DNA of 64,000 nucleotides from the NCBI RefSeq assembly GCF_900107095.1, contig NZ_FNOR01000006.1, positions 213,283 through 277,282 of the forward strand. Reading direction: 5' to 3'. The position numbers and the translations under genes were made by a program. Shown one piece after another: positions 17,368-26,710 of this stretch (position 1 is the first letter of the stretch; every line of letters starts with the position of its first letter). The stretch comes from Collimonas sp. OK242 (GTDB taxonomy: Bacteria; Pseudomonadota; Gammaproteobacteria; Burkholderiales; Burkholderiaceae_D). The notes beneath the pieces were generated by a model, which had not been told where the DNA came from, did no database searches, and saw only the letters and a list, made by a program, of their open reading frames with translations.

Positions 17368-18957
17368 ATGTTGATTATCCCGGTAGACCGTAAGCCAGAC
17401 TGGAAGCGCCCGCCGCTGGTGACTATCCTGCTGGTGCTGATCAATCTGCTGATTTATTTCGGCATTCAATGGCATGAGCGCAGCCAGATGGAGCCGGCCG
17501 CGCATTATTATCTGGTCGAGTCGCGCTTACCCGAATTCGAGTTTCCCGCCTATGCGCGTTATCTGGAAAGCGATGACAAGCCCGAGGCCGCCGCAACCAT
17601 GCGCAAGGCCCTGGAGCGTTGGCGGCAATTGCGGGCACGTGCCGATCTGGCTGCGGCACGCGACGGCAAGACCGCTTCATTGGAAAATTATCAGCAACTT
17701 ATCCAGCGCTGGTATGTGCTGGACGCCGACCTCCGTTTTGCGGCCTTGATGCAGCAAGCGAAACCGGCTGTGCTGGGCACGCTCAGCGATGACGACCTGG
17801 CCGAATGGAAAGAGCAGCGAGAGCGCTACGTGCTGACCCGCAAGCAGAGTTTTACCGAGCGCTATTCGTTGATACCGGCGCAGGCGTTCGAGCGCCCGGT
17901 TACGCTGCTTACCCACATGTTCTTGCACGCCAGCGTCGACCATGTGCTGGGCAATATGGTGTTCCTGGCGATGGTCGGCTATGCGGTTGAAATCTTGTTG
18001 GGCGGCGCCTGGTATTTGCTGTTTTACCTGGCATCGGGTTTGTTGTCTGCGGCATTTTATCTTTTGTTCGAGGGCGACAGCATGATGTTGTCGCTGGGAG
18101 CGTCGGGCGCCATTTCCGGAGTCATGGGGATGTACACCGTACTGTACGGCTTGCGCAAGATACGTTTCTTTTACTGGTTCCTGTTTTATTTCGATTTCTT
18201 CAAGGCGCCGGCATTGATCATGTTGCCGATCTGGGTCGGCAAGGAAGCGTTCGACTTGTTGTTTGGCGCACCGTCGAATACCAATTACTACGCCCATATC
18301 GGCGGCTTGCTGGGCGGCGCATCGCTAGCCTTGCTCTATCGCTTGCTGGCGCGGCGCAAGCTGGATCAGGCGCACGCTAATTATGTCGCCCCTGCCGACG
18401 ACGATCAGCAATTGCGCAAGCTGCAGCAGAGTGCGTATTCAGCCCTGAGCCGGCTGGATTTCACGCGCGCCCGGCGCGACTTCAGCAGCCTGGTGAGCAA
18501 AACCCTGGCGCAACAGAAGACGCCGAAGCCGGACTGGCTGCTGCAATTATTCAATCTGTCGAAAGAAACGCCGGCTGCGCCGATCTTCCACAAGACCGCA
18601 GAGATGTTGCTGCGTCTGCCAAAAGGCAGCCTGGCCGAAGATAAAATTCATCAGGCCTACCTGGATTATGTGGCAAGAGCCGAACCGCGGCCGCAGCTGA
18701 GCAGCGAGCAATCGCTGGCAGTCGCCAGGCGATTCGCATTGAACGGGCAGCCGCAAACGGCAGCGGCCATCTTGCAGATATTGATGGTGACTGCGCGCCA
18801 GCATCAGCAATTGCCGCAGCTGGTGCAGTTCGTGGCCAGGGGCTTCATGGCGGCGGGCATACACGACAAGGCGCAGCATTATCAGAAATTGCTGCTGCAG
18901 CAGTTTCCTCTGAGTGAAGAAAGCCGCTTGGCTACCAGCCCCGGCAATCGATACTAA
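17368..18957 (+). CDS. Rhomboid-family intramembrane serine protease with long soluble domains
   Basis: A 529-residue protein. TM1 (about 11-30) is followed by a roughly 130-residue charged helical insertion (32-165), then the rhomboid core of about five helices (170-340). Catalytic Ser246 is in GASGAISG and His310 in YYAHIGGLLGG; the loop HMFLHASVDHVLGNMVFL carries the conserved HxxxHxxxN. The C-terminal 180 residues are soluble and helical, like TPR repeats. The usual rhomboid is 200-300 residues, so both extensions are unusual. The gene ends on the base before the stop of the opposite-strand gene. Substrates are unknown. Confidence 0.9.
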   Translation: MLIIPVDRKPDWKRPPLVTILLVLINLLIYFGIQWHERSQMEPAAHYYLVESRLPEFEFPAYARYLESDDKPEAAATMRKALERWRQLRARADLAAARDGKTASLENYQQLIQRWYVLDADLRFAALMQQAKPAVLGTLSDDDLAEWKEQRERYVLTRKQSFTERYSLIPAQAFERPVTLLTHMFLHASVDHVLGNMVFLAMVGYAVEILLGGAWYLLFYLASGLLSAAFYLLFEGDSMMLSLGASGAISGVMGMYTVLYGLRKIRFFYWFLFYFDFFKAPALIMLPIWVGKEAFDLLFGAPSNTNYYAHIGGLLGGASLALLYRLLARRKLDQAHANYVAPADDDQQLRKLQQSAYSALSRLDFTRARRDFSSLVSKTLAQQKTPKPDWLLQLFNLSKETPAAPIFHKTAEMLLRLPKGSLAEDKIHQAYLDYVARAEPRPQLSSEQSLAVARRFALNGQPQTAAAILQILMVTARQHQQLPQLVQFVARGFMAAGIHDKAQHYQKLLLQQFPLSEESRLATSPGNRY

Positions 18958-20307
18958 TCAGGTTTGCCCGGCATCTTGTGTCAGGCGCTCGATCACATTT
19001 TTGTATTGTTGCGCTTCGCCGGCCGCCGGGTTGCTTGGCCATTGCGCTATCACGTGATTGAACAGCGACAAGGCGCGGGCGTCCTGGCGCAGGTGATCGG
19101 ACAGCAGCTTGCCGGCCAGGACCAGCACCGCCGGCACATCTTTATGACGCGCTGCGCGCTTGTGGAAACCGGATACGATTTCCAATGCAATCTGATGTTC
19201 GCGTACCGAGGCGGCGGCCGCCGCAATTTCCAATACATGATCGGGATTGTCGATCTTGAATTCTGGATCAAGCAGGCGCGCTTGCCTCCAGCTATCGCCG
19301 ATCCGGCCGCCTTTGCCCGAGCGGGCCAGGGCAAACAGGTGACGTGGCGCATACTCCAGCTGCTTGCTCTTGTCGCCCTTGAGCATCAGCAGTTTGGCGT
19401 AGTGGCTCGACAATTGCGCGTTGAACTGGTCGTAGCGCAGCTCTTCCCATACCATCTCCATCGCCAGGCCGATGTCGCCGTCGCGCACCAGCGCACCGAT
19501 TTGCTGCGCCAGGATTTCATCGTCGCTAAGAGGGCGGTTTTGGCGGCTGCCGGCGAGTGCGTTGACGTCAAAATTGCGATCCGGCGAATAACCGATCTCC
19601 TGATGGTATTGGTACATCGTATAGCCCATCAGGTTGAAACCAACCAAAGTGAAATAGGCGCAAGCGAAGACGCTCAAGCCGATCAGCAGGGTGATCGGCA
19701 CTTTGCCCAGAAACAGCATGGCGGTAATCGGTGCGCACTGGCTCAGTATGAATCCGAACGCCCATAGCGCCAGATAGGGCCAGCCGCAGGCCTTGATCAT
19801 CTTGAACACGTTGAAGGGATTGATGGCGTCGCTGAAGCTGTGGGTATGTCCCAGCACCATGATGCTGGCCGGCAGCATCAGATTGACCACGGCGCTTCCC
19901 AGCAGCCCGAGAAACGGATGGATGTCGGCCATGATGGCAATGAAAATGCCTTGCACCAGCATCGCAAAATAGAGCTTGTAGGGCGTCATCTTGTGCATGT
20001 CGTCCGGCTCGTCGAAATCGGCATGGCGCAAATTGCCGAGCGAGGTTTGTTCCAGGATCCGGAACGCCTGCCGCATCAGGTCGATGGATAGACCTATGCC
20101 GACCAGTACCGCAACGATCAGTATGACCGGAGAGAATCCGTCGTCCTCGCCGCTCCTGCCTAGCAGCCATAAGCCGCTGCTGAGCAAGGCGTAAAACACC
20201 GGACGCCAGATCAGCTGCTGCTGCATTGGATACAGGAAAAATTGAGGTAAGCGCTGCCAGAACGGTGTAACGTTGCTGAAAGGTTTTTCGCTAAGGTTGT
20301 CTCGCAT
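18958..20307 (-). CDS. Membrane protein with C-terminal helical-repeat domain, unknown function
   Basis: A 449-residue protein. The N-terminal half has six or so hydrophobic segments (about 36-52, 62-80, 112-128, 134-156, 172-192 and 198-222). The C-terminal half (from about 255) is soluble, mostly short helix pairs (IGALVRDGDIGLAMEMVWEE, then HYAKLLMLKGDKSKQLEYAP), TPR-like in character. The membrane part resembles DUF4013/YIP1-like proteins only loosely; I do not recognise the family. Its stop abuts the rhomboid stop with no intervening base. The shared layout of membrane core plus TPR-like tail in both genes suggests a functional link, which is only inference. Confidence 0.75.
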   Translation of the reverse strand: MRDNLSEKPFSNVTPFWQRLPQFFLYPMQQQLIWRPVFYALLSSGLWLLGRSGEDDGFSPVILIVAVLVGIGLSIDLMRQAFRILEQTSLGNLRHADFDEPDDMHKMTPYKLYFAMLVQGIFIAIMADIHPFLGLLGSAVVNLMLPASIMVLGHTHSFSDAINPFNVFKMIKACGWPYLALWAFGFILSQCAPITAMLFLGKVPITLLIGLSVFACAYFTLVGFNLMGYTMYQYHQEIGYSPDRNFDVNALAGSRQNRPLSDDEILAQQIGALVRDGDIGLAMEMVWEELRYDQFNAQLSSHYAKLLMLKGDKSKQLEYAPRHLFALARSGKGGRIGDSWRQARLLDPEFKIDNPDHVLEIAAAAASVREHQIALEIVSGFHKRAARHKDVPAVLVLAGKLLSDHLRQDARALSLFNHVIAQWPSNPAAGEAQQYKNVIERLTQDAGQT

Positions 20308-20568
20308 GCTGTTCCTCAGAATGGTTCGCCATGAGTTGCCATGGGGCGGCGTTATCTCCGGCGATTGTGTCTGTTAAATGTTGTTACTTTGTGAATGAAT
20401 GTTAGCACGCGGATGGAAGCAGAAATTGCATTAAAGACATATTTATTTGCGGCACTGCTGTTGTAAAAATGATTGATGCTTTGTTGCAACGCGTCAAAGG
20501 CGTCTGCGTTTGGAGTAGAATCAATAAATAGCATCAAATGTTAAAAATCTTTACCTTACGAAGTGGTT

Positions 20569-20796
20569 ATGGAATTTAATAAAGAACTCGACGCACGCGG
20601 TTTGCATTGCCCACTGCCGATTTTGAAAACCAAGAAGGCGTTGGCAGACATGCTGAGCGGCGAAGTGCTACGTGTGATGGCGACGGATTCTGGCTCGGTG
20701 CGCGATTTTCAGGCGTTCGCGAAGCAGACGGGTAATGATTTGCTGGAGCAGAGCGAAGAAAACAGAGAATTTATTTTCTTCATGAAACGCAAGTAA
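20569..20796 (+). CDS. TusA/SirA-family sulfur carrier protein
   Basis: A 75-residue protein with the full TusA signature: LDARGLHCPLPILKTKKAL with the active-site Cys14 followed by Pro-Leu-Pro. TusA-family proteins carry persulfide sulfur for tRNA 2-thiouridine formation, molybdenum cofactor or sulfur oxidation; which of these applies is not clear because no tus or mnm genes are near. The ATG at 20569 is preferred to the GTG at 20563 since it begins the fold directly. The last residues (EFIFFMKRK) form the closing beta strand. It stands alone. Confidence 0.9.
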   Translation: MEFNKELDARGLHCPLPILKTKKALADMLSGEVLRVMATDSGSVRDFQAFAKQTGNDLLEQSEENREFIFFMKRK

Positions 20797-21188
20797 GAAA
20801 GTAAATGCGCGTCGTCGACTTATAGTCGATTCATGGCCAGCCTTTCACCGTAGTCTCCGCAGCAGATTTTTATCCATCAATATATGCCGCAACCAGCGTT
20901 CTGCTGGTCGCGCAATACCTCGGTTTTATCCCTTTCCGCCTTCCGTTTCAGGTCGGCGCAACGCATTTCCATTGCATAAATCACATTGAGCGTATTTTGT
21001 TTTAGAAAAAACTGGTGCGATTAGTCCGTTTGCTCTAAGATTTAATAGAACGATCGTGCTAAATTTCAGCGTCGGAACGAATTCTCTCTTATAATTCCTA
21101 ATTAAGATTTACGTTAACGTCAATTGGCGTCAATTGACGTCAGCCCGCATCAACCCAGATTTTTTTATTTCAATAAAAAGGCATACCG
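20797..21188. other. Intergenic region upstream of etfB
   Basis: No gene is seen. The left part has a weak hairpin ACCAGC-GTTCT-GCTGGT (20892-20908) without a T run. The right part holds the probable etf promoter and operator listed separately. Confidence 0.5.
21090..21142 (+). promoter_or_regulatory. Probable etfBA promoter with 10-base tandem operator repeats
   Basis: A -10 TATAAT at 21090-21095 is followed by CGTCAATTGG (21118-21127), CGTCAATTGA (21128-21137) and CGTCA (21138-21142). The period of exactly 10 bases puts each unit on the same face of the helix, and CGTCAATTGACG (21128-21139) is a perfect palindrome. This is a good candidate for a repressor site, for example of a TetR-type fatty-acid regulator. 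The -35 is weak. Confidence 0.45.
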
Positions 21189-21941
21189 ATGAAAGTATTA
21201 GTACCAGTCAAGCGTGTCGTCGATTACAACGTCAAGGTGCGGGTCAAGTCGGACGGCAGCGGTGTCGATATTGCGAACGTCAAGATGTCGATGAATCCGT
21301 TTGACGAAATCGCGGTGGAAGAAGCCACGCGCCTGAAAGAAGGCGGCAAGGTGACGGAAGTGATCGCGATTTCCTGCGGCGTCACGCAATGCCAGGAAAC
21401 CCTGCGCACGGCGATGGCGATTGGCGCCGACCGCGGCGTGCTGGTCGATACCGGCGACACCGATCTGCAACCGCTGGCGGTGGCCAAGCTGTTGAAGGCC
21501 GTGGCCGACAAAGAACAACCGCAGCTGATCATCCTCGGCAAGCAGGCGATCGACGACGATTGCAACCAGACCGGCCAGATGCTGGCTGCGCTGCTGGGCT
21601 GGCCGCAAGCGACCTTTGCTTCCAAGGTCGTGCTGGAAGACGGCAAGGTGACGGTCACGCGTGAAGTCGACGGCGGCCTGGAAACCCTGGCACTGACGCT
21701 GCCGGCCATCATCACCACCGATTTGCGCCTGAACGAGCCGCGCTATGTGACGCTGCCGAACATCATGAAGGCCAAGAAGAAAACCTTGGATGTGTTCAAG
21801 CCGGCCGATCTCGGTGTGGATGTCGCACCGCGCCTGAAGACGCTGAAAGTGGTGGAGCCAGCCAAGCGCAGCGCCGGCATCAAGGTGCCTGACGTCGCTA
21901 CCCTGGTCGCCAAGCTGAAGAACGAAGCCAAGGTACTGTAA
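21189..21941 (+). CDS. etfB: Electron transfer flavoprotein, beta subunit
   Basis: A 250-residue ETF beta subunit (FixA family). It pairs with EtfA to take electrons from acyl-CoA dehydrogenases and pass them to ETF-ubiquinone oxidoreductase. The family signature is seen in [37 protein letters not shown] and the AMP-binding region [19 protein letters not shown]. The recognition loop near 185-200 ([20 protein letters not shown]) contacts the dehydrogenase. AAAAAGG lies upstream of the ATG. etfA begins 107 bases later and an acyl-CoA dehydrogenase follows, so this is a beta-oxidation electron-transfer operon. Confidence 0.97.
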   Translation: MKVLVPVKRVVDYNVKVRVKSDGSGVDIANVKMSMNPFDEIAVEEATRLKEGGKVTEVIAISCGVTQCQETLRTAMAIGADRGVLVDTGDTDLQPLAVAKLLKAVADKEQPQLIILGKQAIDDDCNQTGQMLAALLGWPQATFASKVVLEDGKVTVTREVDGGLETLALTLPAIITTDLRLNEPRYVTLPNIMKAKKKTLDVFKPADLGVDVAPRLKTLKVVEPAKRSAGIKVPDVATLVAKLKNEAKVL

Positions 21942-22048
21942 GCGAAGCTGACTTAGCCCGCCGAATCAACCATAACCTATTCAAGAATCAAGCGTAGCGC
22001 CGCATCATGATCATGATGCAGGCGAGCGTACATAACTCTGGAGCCAAC

Positions 22049-22978
22049 ATGACAGCCCTCGTCATCGCCGAACACGATAACGCCTCGTTAAAAGGCAGCA
22101 CCCTCAATACCATTACCGCCGCCAGCCAATGCGGCGGCGAAGTCCACGTGCTGGTCGCCGGCAGCAACTGCGGCGCAGCCGCCCAAGCCGCCGCGCAAGC
22201 TGCCGGCGTGAGCAAAGTGCTGGTTGCCGATGCCGCCTACTTTGCCGATGGCCTGGCCGAAAACGTCGCCGAGCAGGTGCTGGCCCTGGCCGCCGGCTAC
22301 AGCCACATCCTGGCGCCGGCCACCGCTTACGGCAAAAACATCCTGCCGCGCGTCGCCGCCAAACTGGACGTCGGCCAGATTTCCGAAATCACCAAGGTCG
22401 ACAGCCCGGATACCTTTGAGCGTCCTATCTATGCCGGCAACGCCATCGCCACCGTGCAATCGAGCGACGCCACCAAAGTCATCACCGTGCGTACCACCGG
22501 TTTTGACGCTGCTGCCGGCGGCGGTTCCGCAGCCGTGGAAAATATCGCAGCCGCAGCCGACTTCGGCAAATCCGCATTCGTCTCGCGCGAGCTGGCCAAA
22601 TCGGATCGTCCTGAACTGACGGCAGCCAAGATCATCGTCTCCGGCGGCCGCGGCCTGGGTTCGGCGGAAAATTTCAAGATCCTGGAGCCGCTGGCGGACA
22701 AGCTGGGCGCCGCCATGGGCGCCTCGCGCGCCGCAGTGGATGCGGGCTTCGTGCCCAACGACTGGCAGGTCGGACAAACCGGCAAGATCGTGGCGCCGCA
22801 GCTGTATATCGCCGTCGGTATTTCCGGCGCGATCCAGCATCTGGCCGGGATGAAAGATTCCAAGGTGATCGTCGCCATCAACAAGGATGAAGAAGCGCCG
22901 ATTTTCTCGGTCGCGGACTACGGCATTGTGGGCGACCTGTTCGAGATCGTGCCGCAACTGGTGGCCGAACTGGGCTAA
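22049..22978 (+). CDS. etfA: Electron transfer flavoprotein, alpha subunit
   Basis: A 309-residue ETF alpha subunit (FixB family), FAD-binding partner of EtfB. The N-terminal domain starts [20 protein letters not shown]; the C-terminal FAD domain carries [20 protein letters not shown] and the family signature [20 protein letters not shown], then [20 protein letters not shown]. The start at 22049 is chosen because GGAG lies 7 bases upstream and the product begins like other EtfA proteins; the frame is open from an ATG at 22007. Cotranscribed with etfB. Confidence 0.97.
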   Translation: MTALVIAEHDNASLKGSTLNTITAASQCGGEVHVLVAGSNCGAAAQAAAQAAGVSKVLVADAAYFADGLAENVAEQVLALAAGYSHILAPATAYGKNILPRVAAKLDVGQISEITKVDSPDTFERPIYAGNAIATVQSSDATKVITVRTTGFDAAAGGGSAAVENIAAAADFGKSAFVSRELAKSDRPELTAAKIIVSGGRGLGSAENFKILEPLADKLGAAMGASRAAVDAGFVPNDWQVGQTGKIVAPQLYIAVGISGAIQHLAGMKDSKVIVAINKDEEAPIFSVADYGIVGDLFEIVPQLVAELG

Positions 22979-23003
22979 GCCGACCGGCGTTTTGCAGTGC
23001 GTT

Positions 23004-23015
23004 GGGGGGGGGGGG
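23004..23015 (+). repeat. Run of 12 G in the etfA to acyl-CoA dehydrogenase spacer
   Basis: A pure guanine tract of 12 bases lies 26 bases after the etfA stop and 117 bases before the next start codon. Such tracts are prone to slippage and rare in this window. Confidence 0.85.
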
Positions 23016-23132
23016 CTGGCTTTTGATGCGCGGCCTTTCAGCGTTTTGTTGAAAATCGAAAGTATACGGGTGGTATTGCGGGTGCTGGCGGTGTCAGGCT
23101 CAGCGGTGCCGCCCAATTTTTTGGAGTAACTC

Positions 23133-24923
23133 ATGAGTTATGTCGCCCCGTTGAAAGACATGCTGTTCGTGCTGAACGAATTGGCCGGTCTGGAGCAGGT
23201 CAGCACATTGCCTGGCTGTGAAGATGCGACGCCGGAAACCGTGGAAGCCGTGTTGCAAGAGAATGCCAAGTTTTGCAGTGAAGTGGTCGCGCCCTTAAAC
23301 CGCAGCGGCGATCAAGAGCCGAGTTACTGGCATGACGGCGAAGTCACTACCAGCAAGGGTTTTAAAGAAGCATTCAAGGCCTTTGCGCAAGCCGGCTGGC
23401 AAGGTGTGCAGCATCCGGTTGAATTTGGCGGCCAGGGTTTGCCCAAGCTGGTGGCGACACCATGCATAGAGATGCTGAATGCGGCCAATCTGTCTTTTGC
23501 TTTGTGCCCGCTGTTGAGCGACGGTGCGATTGAAGCCTTGCTGACCGCCGGCAGCGATGAGCAAAAGCGGATTTACCTGGAGAACCTGGTATCCGGCAAA
23601 TGGACCGGCACCATGAATCTGACCGAGCCGCAAGCCGGCTCCGATCTGGCGCTGGTGCGCACCCGTGCGGTACCGCAGGGCGACGGCACTTACAAGATTT
23701 CCGGCACCAAGATTTTCATCACCTACGGCGAGCACGATATGGCTGAGAATATCGTGCATCTGGTGTTGGCGCGTACTCCGAACGCGCCGGAAGGCGTGAA
23801 GGGCATTTCGCTATTCATCGTGCCGAAATTCATGGTCGATGCCGACGGCTCGCCCGGCGCGCGCAACGACGTCCATTGCGTCTCGCTGGAGCACAAGCTC
23901 GGCATCAAAGCCAGTCCGACAGCGGTGCTGCAGTTCGGCGACCACGGCGGCGCTGTCGGTACCTTGGTGGGCGAGGAGAATCGCGGCCTCGAATATATGT
24001 TCATCATGATGAATGCGGCGCGTTTTGCGGTTGGCCTGCAAGGCATCAGCGTTGCCGAGCGCGCTTATCAAAAAGCGCTGGCTTACGCCAAGGACCGCGT
24101 GCAATCGCGCGACCTGGCCGGTTCAGCCGGCGCCGTGACGATTATTCATCAGCCGGATGTACGGCGCATGCTGATGAGCATGCGCTCGCAGACTGAGGCG
24201 GCACGCGCCTTGGCGTATGTGACCGCGGCTGCGCATGATGCCGCCCATCATCATGCCGACTCAGCGACGCGTAAAGCGAATCAGGCGTTCTATGAGTACA
24301 TGGTGCCGATCGTCAAAGGCTGGTCGACCGAGATTTCGATCGACGTGGCGTCCACCGGCGTGCAGATTCATGGCGGCATGGGCTTTATCGAGGAAACCGG
24401 CGCGGCGCAGTTCTATCGCGATGCGCGGATCTTGACGATTTATGAAGGCACCACGGCAATCCAGGCCAACGATCTGGTCGGCCGCAAGACTGCGCGCGAT
24501 GGCGGCGCCGTCGCCAAGGGCATCATTGCCCAGGTGCGTGCTACGCAAGCGGAGCTGGCGAGCAGCGGTGCGGCCGACCTGGTCGCTATCGGCAAACAAC
24601 TGGCCAGCGGCGCTGATGCGCTGGAACAGGTGGTCAGCTACGTGGTCGATAATCTGAAGAGCGATATCAAGGGCGTGTTTGCCGGTAGCGTGCCGTATCT
24701 GAAGCTGGCCGGCATCGTATTGGGCGGCTGGCAGCTTGGACGTGCTGCGCTGATTGCAAACCAAAAATTGCAGTCGGCCGCGGGCGACAGCAATTTCTAT
24801 CAGGCCAAGATCGGTACGGCGCGCTTCTTTGCCGAGCATATACTGTCCCAGGCTGATGCTTATCGCATCTCGATTGTCGAAGGCAGCAGCGGCGTGATGG
24901 CGTTGACGGAAGACCAGTTCTGA
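23133..24923 (+). CDS. Acyl-CoA dehydrogenase (long ~600-residue type)
   Basis: A 596-residue FAD-dependent acyl-CoA dehydrogenase. It carries the core signatures NLTEPQAGSDLALVRTRA (FAD/substrate region, about 164-181), GTKIFITYGEHDMAENIVHL and, near residue 410, GVQIHGGMGFIEETGAAQFYRDARI and TIYEGTTAIQANDLVGRKT, where the Glu of YEGT is the catalytic base. The extra C-terminal 120 residues match the acyl-CoA dehydrogenase C-terminal domain of the DmdC/AcdB group. It begins with an ATG preceded by GGAG, follows etfBA on the same strand, and should feed electrons to that ETF. Chain-length specificity cannot be read from sequence. Confidence 0.93.
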   Translation: MSYVAPLKDMLFVLNELAGLEQVSTLPGCEDATPETVEAVLQENAKFCSEVVAPLNRSGDQEPSYWHDGEVTTSKGFKEAFKAFAQAGWQGVQHPVEFGGQGLPKLVATPCIEMLNAANLSFALCPLLSDGAIEALLTAGSDEQKRIYLENLVSGKWTGTMNLTEPQAGSDLALVRTRAVPQGDGTYKISGTKIFITYGEHDMAENIVHLVLARTPNAPEGVKGISLFIVPKFMVDADGSPGARNDVHCVSLEHKLGIKASPTAVLQFGDHGGAVGTLVGEENRGLEYMFIMMNAARFAVGLQGISVAERAYQKALAYAKDRVQSRDLAGSAGAVTIIHQPDVRRMLMSMRSQTEAARALAYVTAAAHDAAHHHADSATRKANQAFYEYMVPIVKGWSTEISIDVASTGVQIHGGMGFIEETGAAQFYRDARILTIYEGTTAIQANDLVGRKTARDGGAVAKGIIAQVRATQAELASSGAADLVAIGKQLASGADALEQVVSYVVDNLKSDIKGVFAGSVPYLKLAGIVLGGWQLGRAALIANQKLQSAAGDSNFYQAKIGTARFFAEHILSQADAYRISIVEGSSGVMALTEDQF

Positions 24924-24935
24924 TTTTTTCCGATG

Positions 24936-24967
24936 AAAAAAAAGCAGCCGCGGCTGCTTTTTTTTTT
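24936..24967. terminator. Terminator of the etf/acyl-CoA dehydrogenase operon
   Basis: The palindrome AAAGCAGCCGCGGCTGCTTT (24941-24960) is extended by A and T runs on either side, giving a short GC stem and 10 T on the plus strand. It serves both this operon and the convergent TM2 gene. Confidence 0.9.
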
Positions 24968-24995
24968 GGTGCCGGCGCGTACCGGGTTCCAAAGC

Positions 24996-25415
24996 TCAAC
25001 CGTAGGCGCCGCCGGTGAACAGCAGGTCGAATGTCCGGGCAATTGAGCCAATCAAAGCGATCGCGCCGATTCCCACGGTTAATACCACCAGCAAGACGAC
25101 AAACCAGCTGGAATCGGATTGGCGGCCGGAGTTGGCATTGTATTGGGCGTCCCATTTCTCGTCCGGGGTTAATCCTATGACCAGCGATTCGATGCAGGCA
25201 ATCAGGCCCGAGATGATCAGTGGTCCGAACAGGAACGTCACTTGTTGATTTTGTCTAAAAAACAAGTAGGCGAGTATGGAAATTGGCAGAGCGGCAAAAT
25301 GCAGCCAGCCCCAGATATCTTGCAATCCCTTCAGATAGAAACGGTGCAGGCCTATGCTGCCAAATACGGTGGCCGTGAAGGTGGCGAGTGTCTTGTTCTT
25401 GTGGGATCGGGTCAT
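24996..25415 (-). CDS. TM2-domain membrane protein
   Basis: A 139-residue protein. Residues 1-60 form a TM2-type domain: a basic start (TRSHKNKTLATFTATVFGS), the conserved GLHRFYLKG motif, a short loop and a second helix, followed by two further hydrophobic segments (about 62-82 and 104-124). TM2 proteins are small inner-membrane proteins without known function. The ATG at 25415 puts the domain at the N-terminus; the frame is open from 25475 but the added residues are not hydrophobic or conserved. Convergent with the acyl-CoA dehydrogenase gene and sharing its terminator. Confidence 0.75.
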   Translation of the reverse strand: MTRSHKNKTLATFTATVFGSIGLHRFYLKGLQDIWGWLHFAALPISILAYLFFRQNQQVTFLFGPLIISGLIACIESLVIGLTPDEKWDAQYNANSGRQSDSSWFVVLLVVLTVGIGAIALIGSIARTFDLLFTGGAYG

Positions 25416-25696
25416 TGGCAGGATGGGTGAATGAAATGTCTGGAACATGTAATTTAAAGCAGGCAATCCTTGCATCAGCTAGGAATATTGCTAATATACT
25501 GGCTTGGCTATCGCCACTGATGTTTCCGAGGTGCACCATGCGTGTCGGAAAGCAGATTGAGGGCGTAGTGTACAGCCTGCTTCAATAGAATGTCACTTTG
25601 ATAGTCAGGCCCGCTTGCGGCGTAGAGCCGCAAAGCGTTTTGGAGCCCTGCAAATACCTGTTTGACGTAGTGTAACCACACCCATGGCCTGCTTTG

Positions 25697-25727
25697 GTTG
25701 CGGGAGTGGCTCACTTTGCGTTATAAT
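25697..25727 (+). promoter_or_regulatory. Probable promoter of the rpsP-rimM-trmD-rplS operon
   Basis: A consensus -10 TATAAT (25722-25727) with a partial -35 TTGCGG (25697-25702, spacer 19) lies 40 bases before rpsP. Confidence 0.5.
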
Positions 25728-25767
25728 TTGCGGCTTTTTCCGTGTTCGAACACTTTTTGGAAACATT

Positions 25768-26019
25768 ATGGTCGTTATTCGTTTATCCCGTGGTGGCGCA
25801 AAGAAGCGTCCTTTTTACAACATCGTAGCTACTGATTCGCGCAATCGCCGTGACGGTCGCTTCATCGAGCGTATCGGCTTTTACAATCCGGTAGCTTCCG
25901 GTGCAGAAGAGACTTTCCGCATTGCTCAGGACCGCCTGACGCATTGGCAAGGTGTTGGCGCACAAATGTCGCCGACCGTTGCGCGTCTGGTTGCCGACGC
26001 TGCCAAGAAAACTGCTTAA
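25768..26019 (+). CDS. rpsP: 30S ribosomal protein S16
   Basis: An 83-residue ribosomal protein of the small subunit, needed for 30S assembly. The full family pattern is present ([39 protein letters not shown]). The start at 25768 begins with MVVIRLSR as in homologues; the frame upstream of it has no similarity. It is the first gene of the conserved rpsP-rimM-trmD-rplS operon, with rimM 29 bases downstream. Confidence 0.98.
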   Translation: MVVIRLSRGGAKKRPFYNIVATDSRNRRDGRFIERIGFYNPVASGAEETFRIAQDRLTHWQGVGAQMSPTVARLVADAAKKTA

Positions 26020-26048
26020 TTAAGCAGTTTGAACCGTTAAGTCAGCCG

Positions 26049-26630
26049 ATGAGCGCGTCAGTAAATTTGTCGGTCACAGCACCAGCTGGAACTGCAATAC
26101 CTTCAGACTTGGTGGTGGTCGGTTACATTACTGGCGCCTACGGCATTAATGGCTGGGTGCGGATCAAACCGTATTCGGCGGATGCCGATGCACTGTTGCA
26201 CGCCAAGACATGGTGGCTGAACCGGCAGAATTCGCCGGAATTGCACGATGTCGAAATGATGCAGGCGAAAAACCACAGTGGCGACATTGTGGCGCGCCTG
26301 ATGGGTGTGGCAGGGCGTGACGCAGCCGAAGCCATGAAGGGCAGTGTGGTGCATATTCCACGCAGCCATTTTCCGGCGCTTGCGGACGATGAATTCTATT
26401 GGGTCGATCTGATCGGCCTGGTGGTTGAGAATCTGCAAGGCGAGCATTTGGGCGTGGTCGCTGATTTGATGGACAACGGCGCGCATCCGATTCTTCGGAT
26501 TACGGTGCCGGCAGTCGCAGGTCAGGACAAAACCGCAGCAGAATTATTGATCCCGTTTGTTGAGCAGTTCGTCAAGACGGTGGATCAGGCAGCAAAGAAA
26601 ATCACGGTTGACTGGGGACTGGATTATTAA
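26049..26630 (+). CDS. rimM: 16S rRNA processing protein RimM
   Basis: A 193-residue assembly factor that binds S19 and the 30S head during maturation. The N-terminal RimM domain starts near residue 20 ([20 protein letters not shown]) and the C-terminal PRC-barrel-like domain holds [20 protein letters not shown] and the final ITVDWGLDY. The start at 26049 follows rpsP closely; the longer frame from 25944 would overlap rpsP. The N-terminal extension of about 18 residues is typical of betaproteobacteria. Operon context makes the call certain. Confidence 0.97.
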   Translation: MSASVNLSVTAPAGTAIPSDLVVVGYITGAYGINGWVRIKPYSADADALLHAKTWWLNRQNSPELHDVEMMQAKNHSGDIVARLMGVAGRDAAEAMKGSVVHIPRSHFPALADDEFYWVDLIGLVVENLQGEHLGVVADLMDNGAHPILRITVPAVAGQDKTAAELLIPFVEQFVKTVDQAAKKITVDWGLDY

Positions 26631-26710
26631 ATCCAGGCTTGAATTCAGCATCAGCTCCAGGCAGCTAAAGCAGCAAACAAGATCGCAAGCGAAACAAAAA
26701 GGTGCGCGGT

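Noticed and set aside
22088..23134. Minus-strand open frame of 348 codons opposite etfA
   Set aside because: Antisense shadow running through the G12 tract; no domain seen.
25613..25636. Hairpin TTGCGGC / GCCGCAA upstream of rpsP, considered as a ribosomal-protein leader structure
   Set aside because: It lies upstream of the likely -10 and so would not be in the mRNA.
25508..25714. Minus-strand open frame of 68 codons upstream of rpsP
   Set aside because: No ribosome-binding site, no family match, and it overlaps the probable rpsP promoter.
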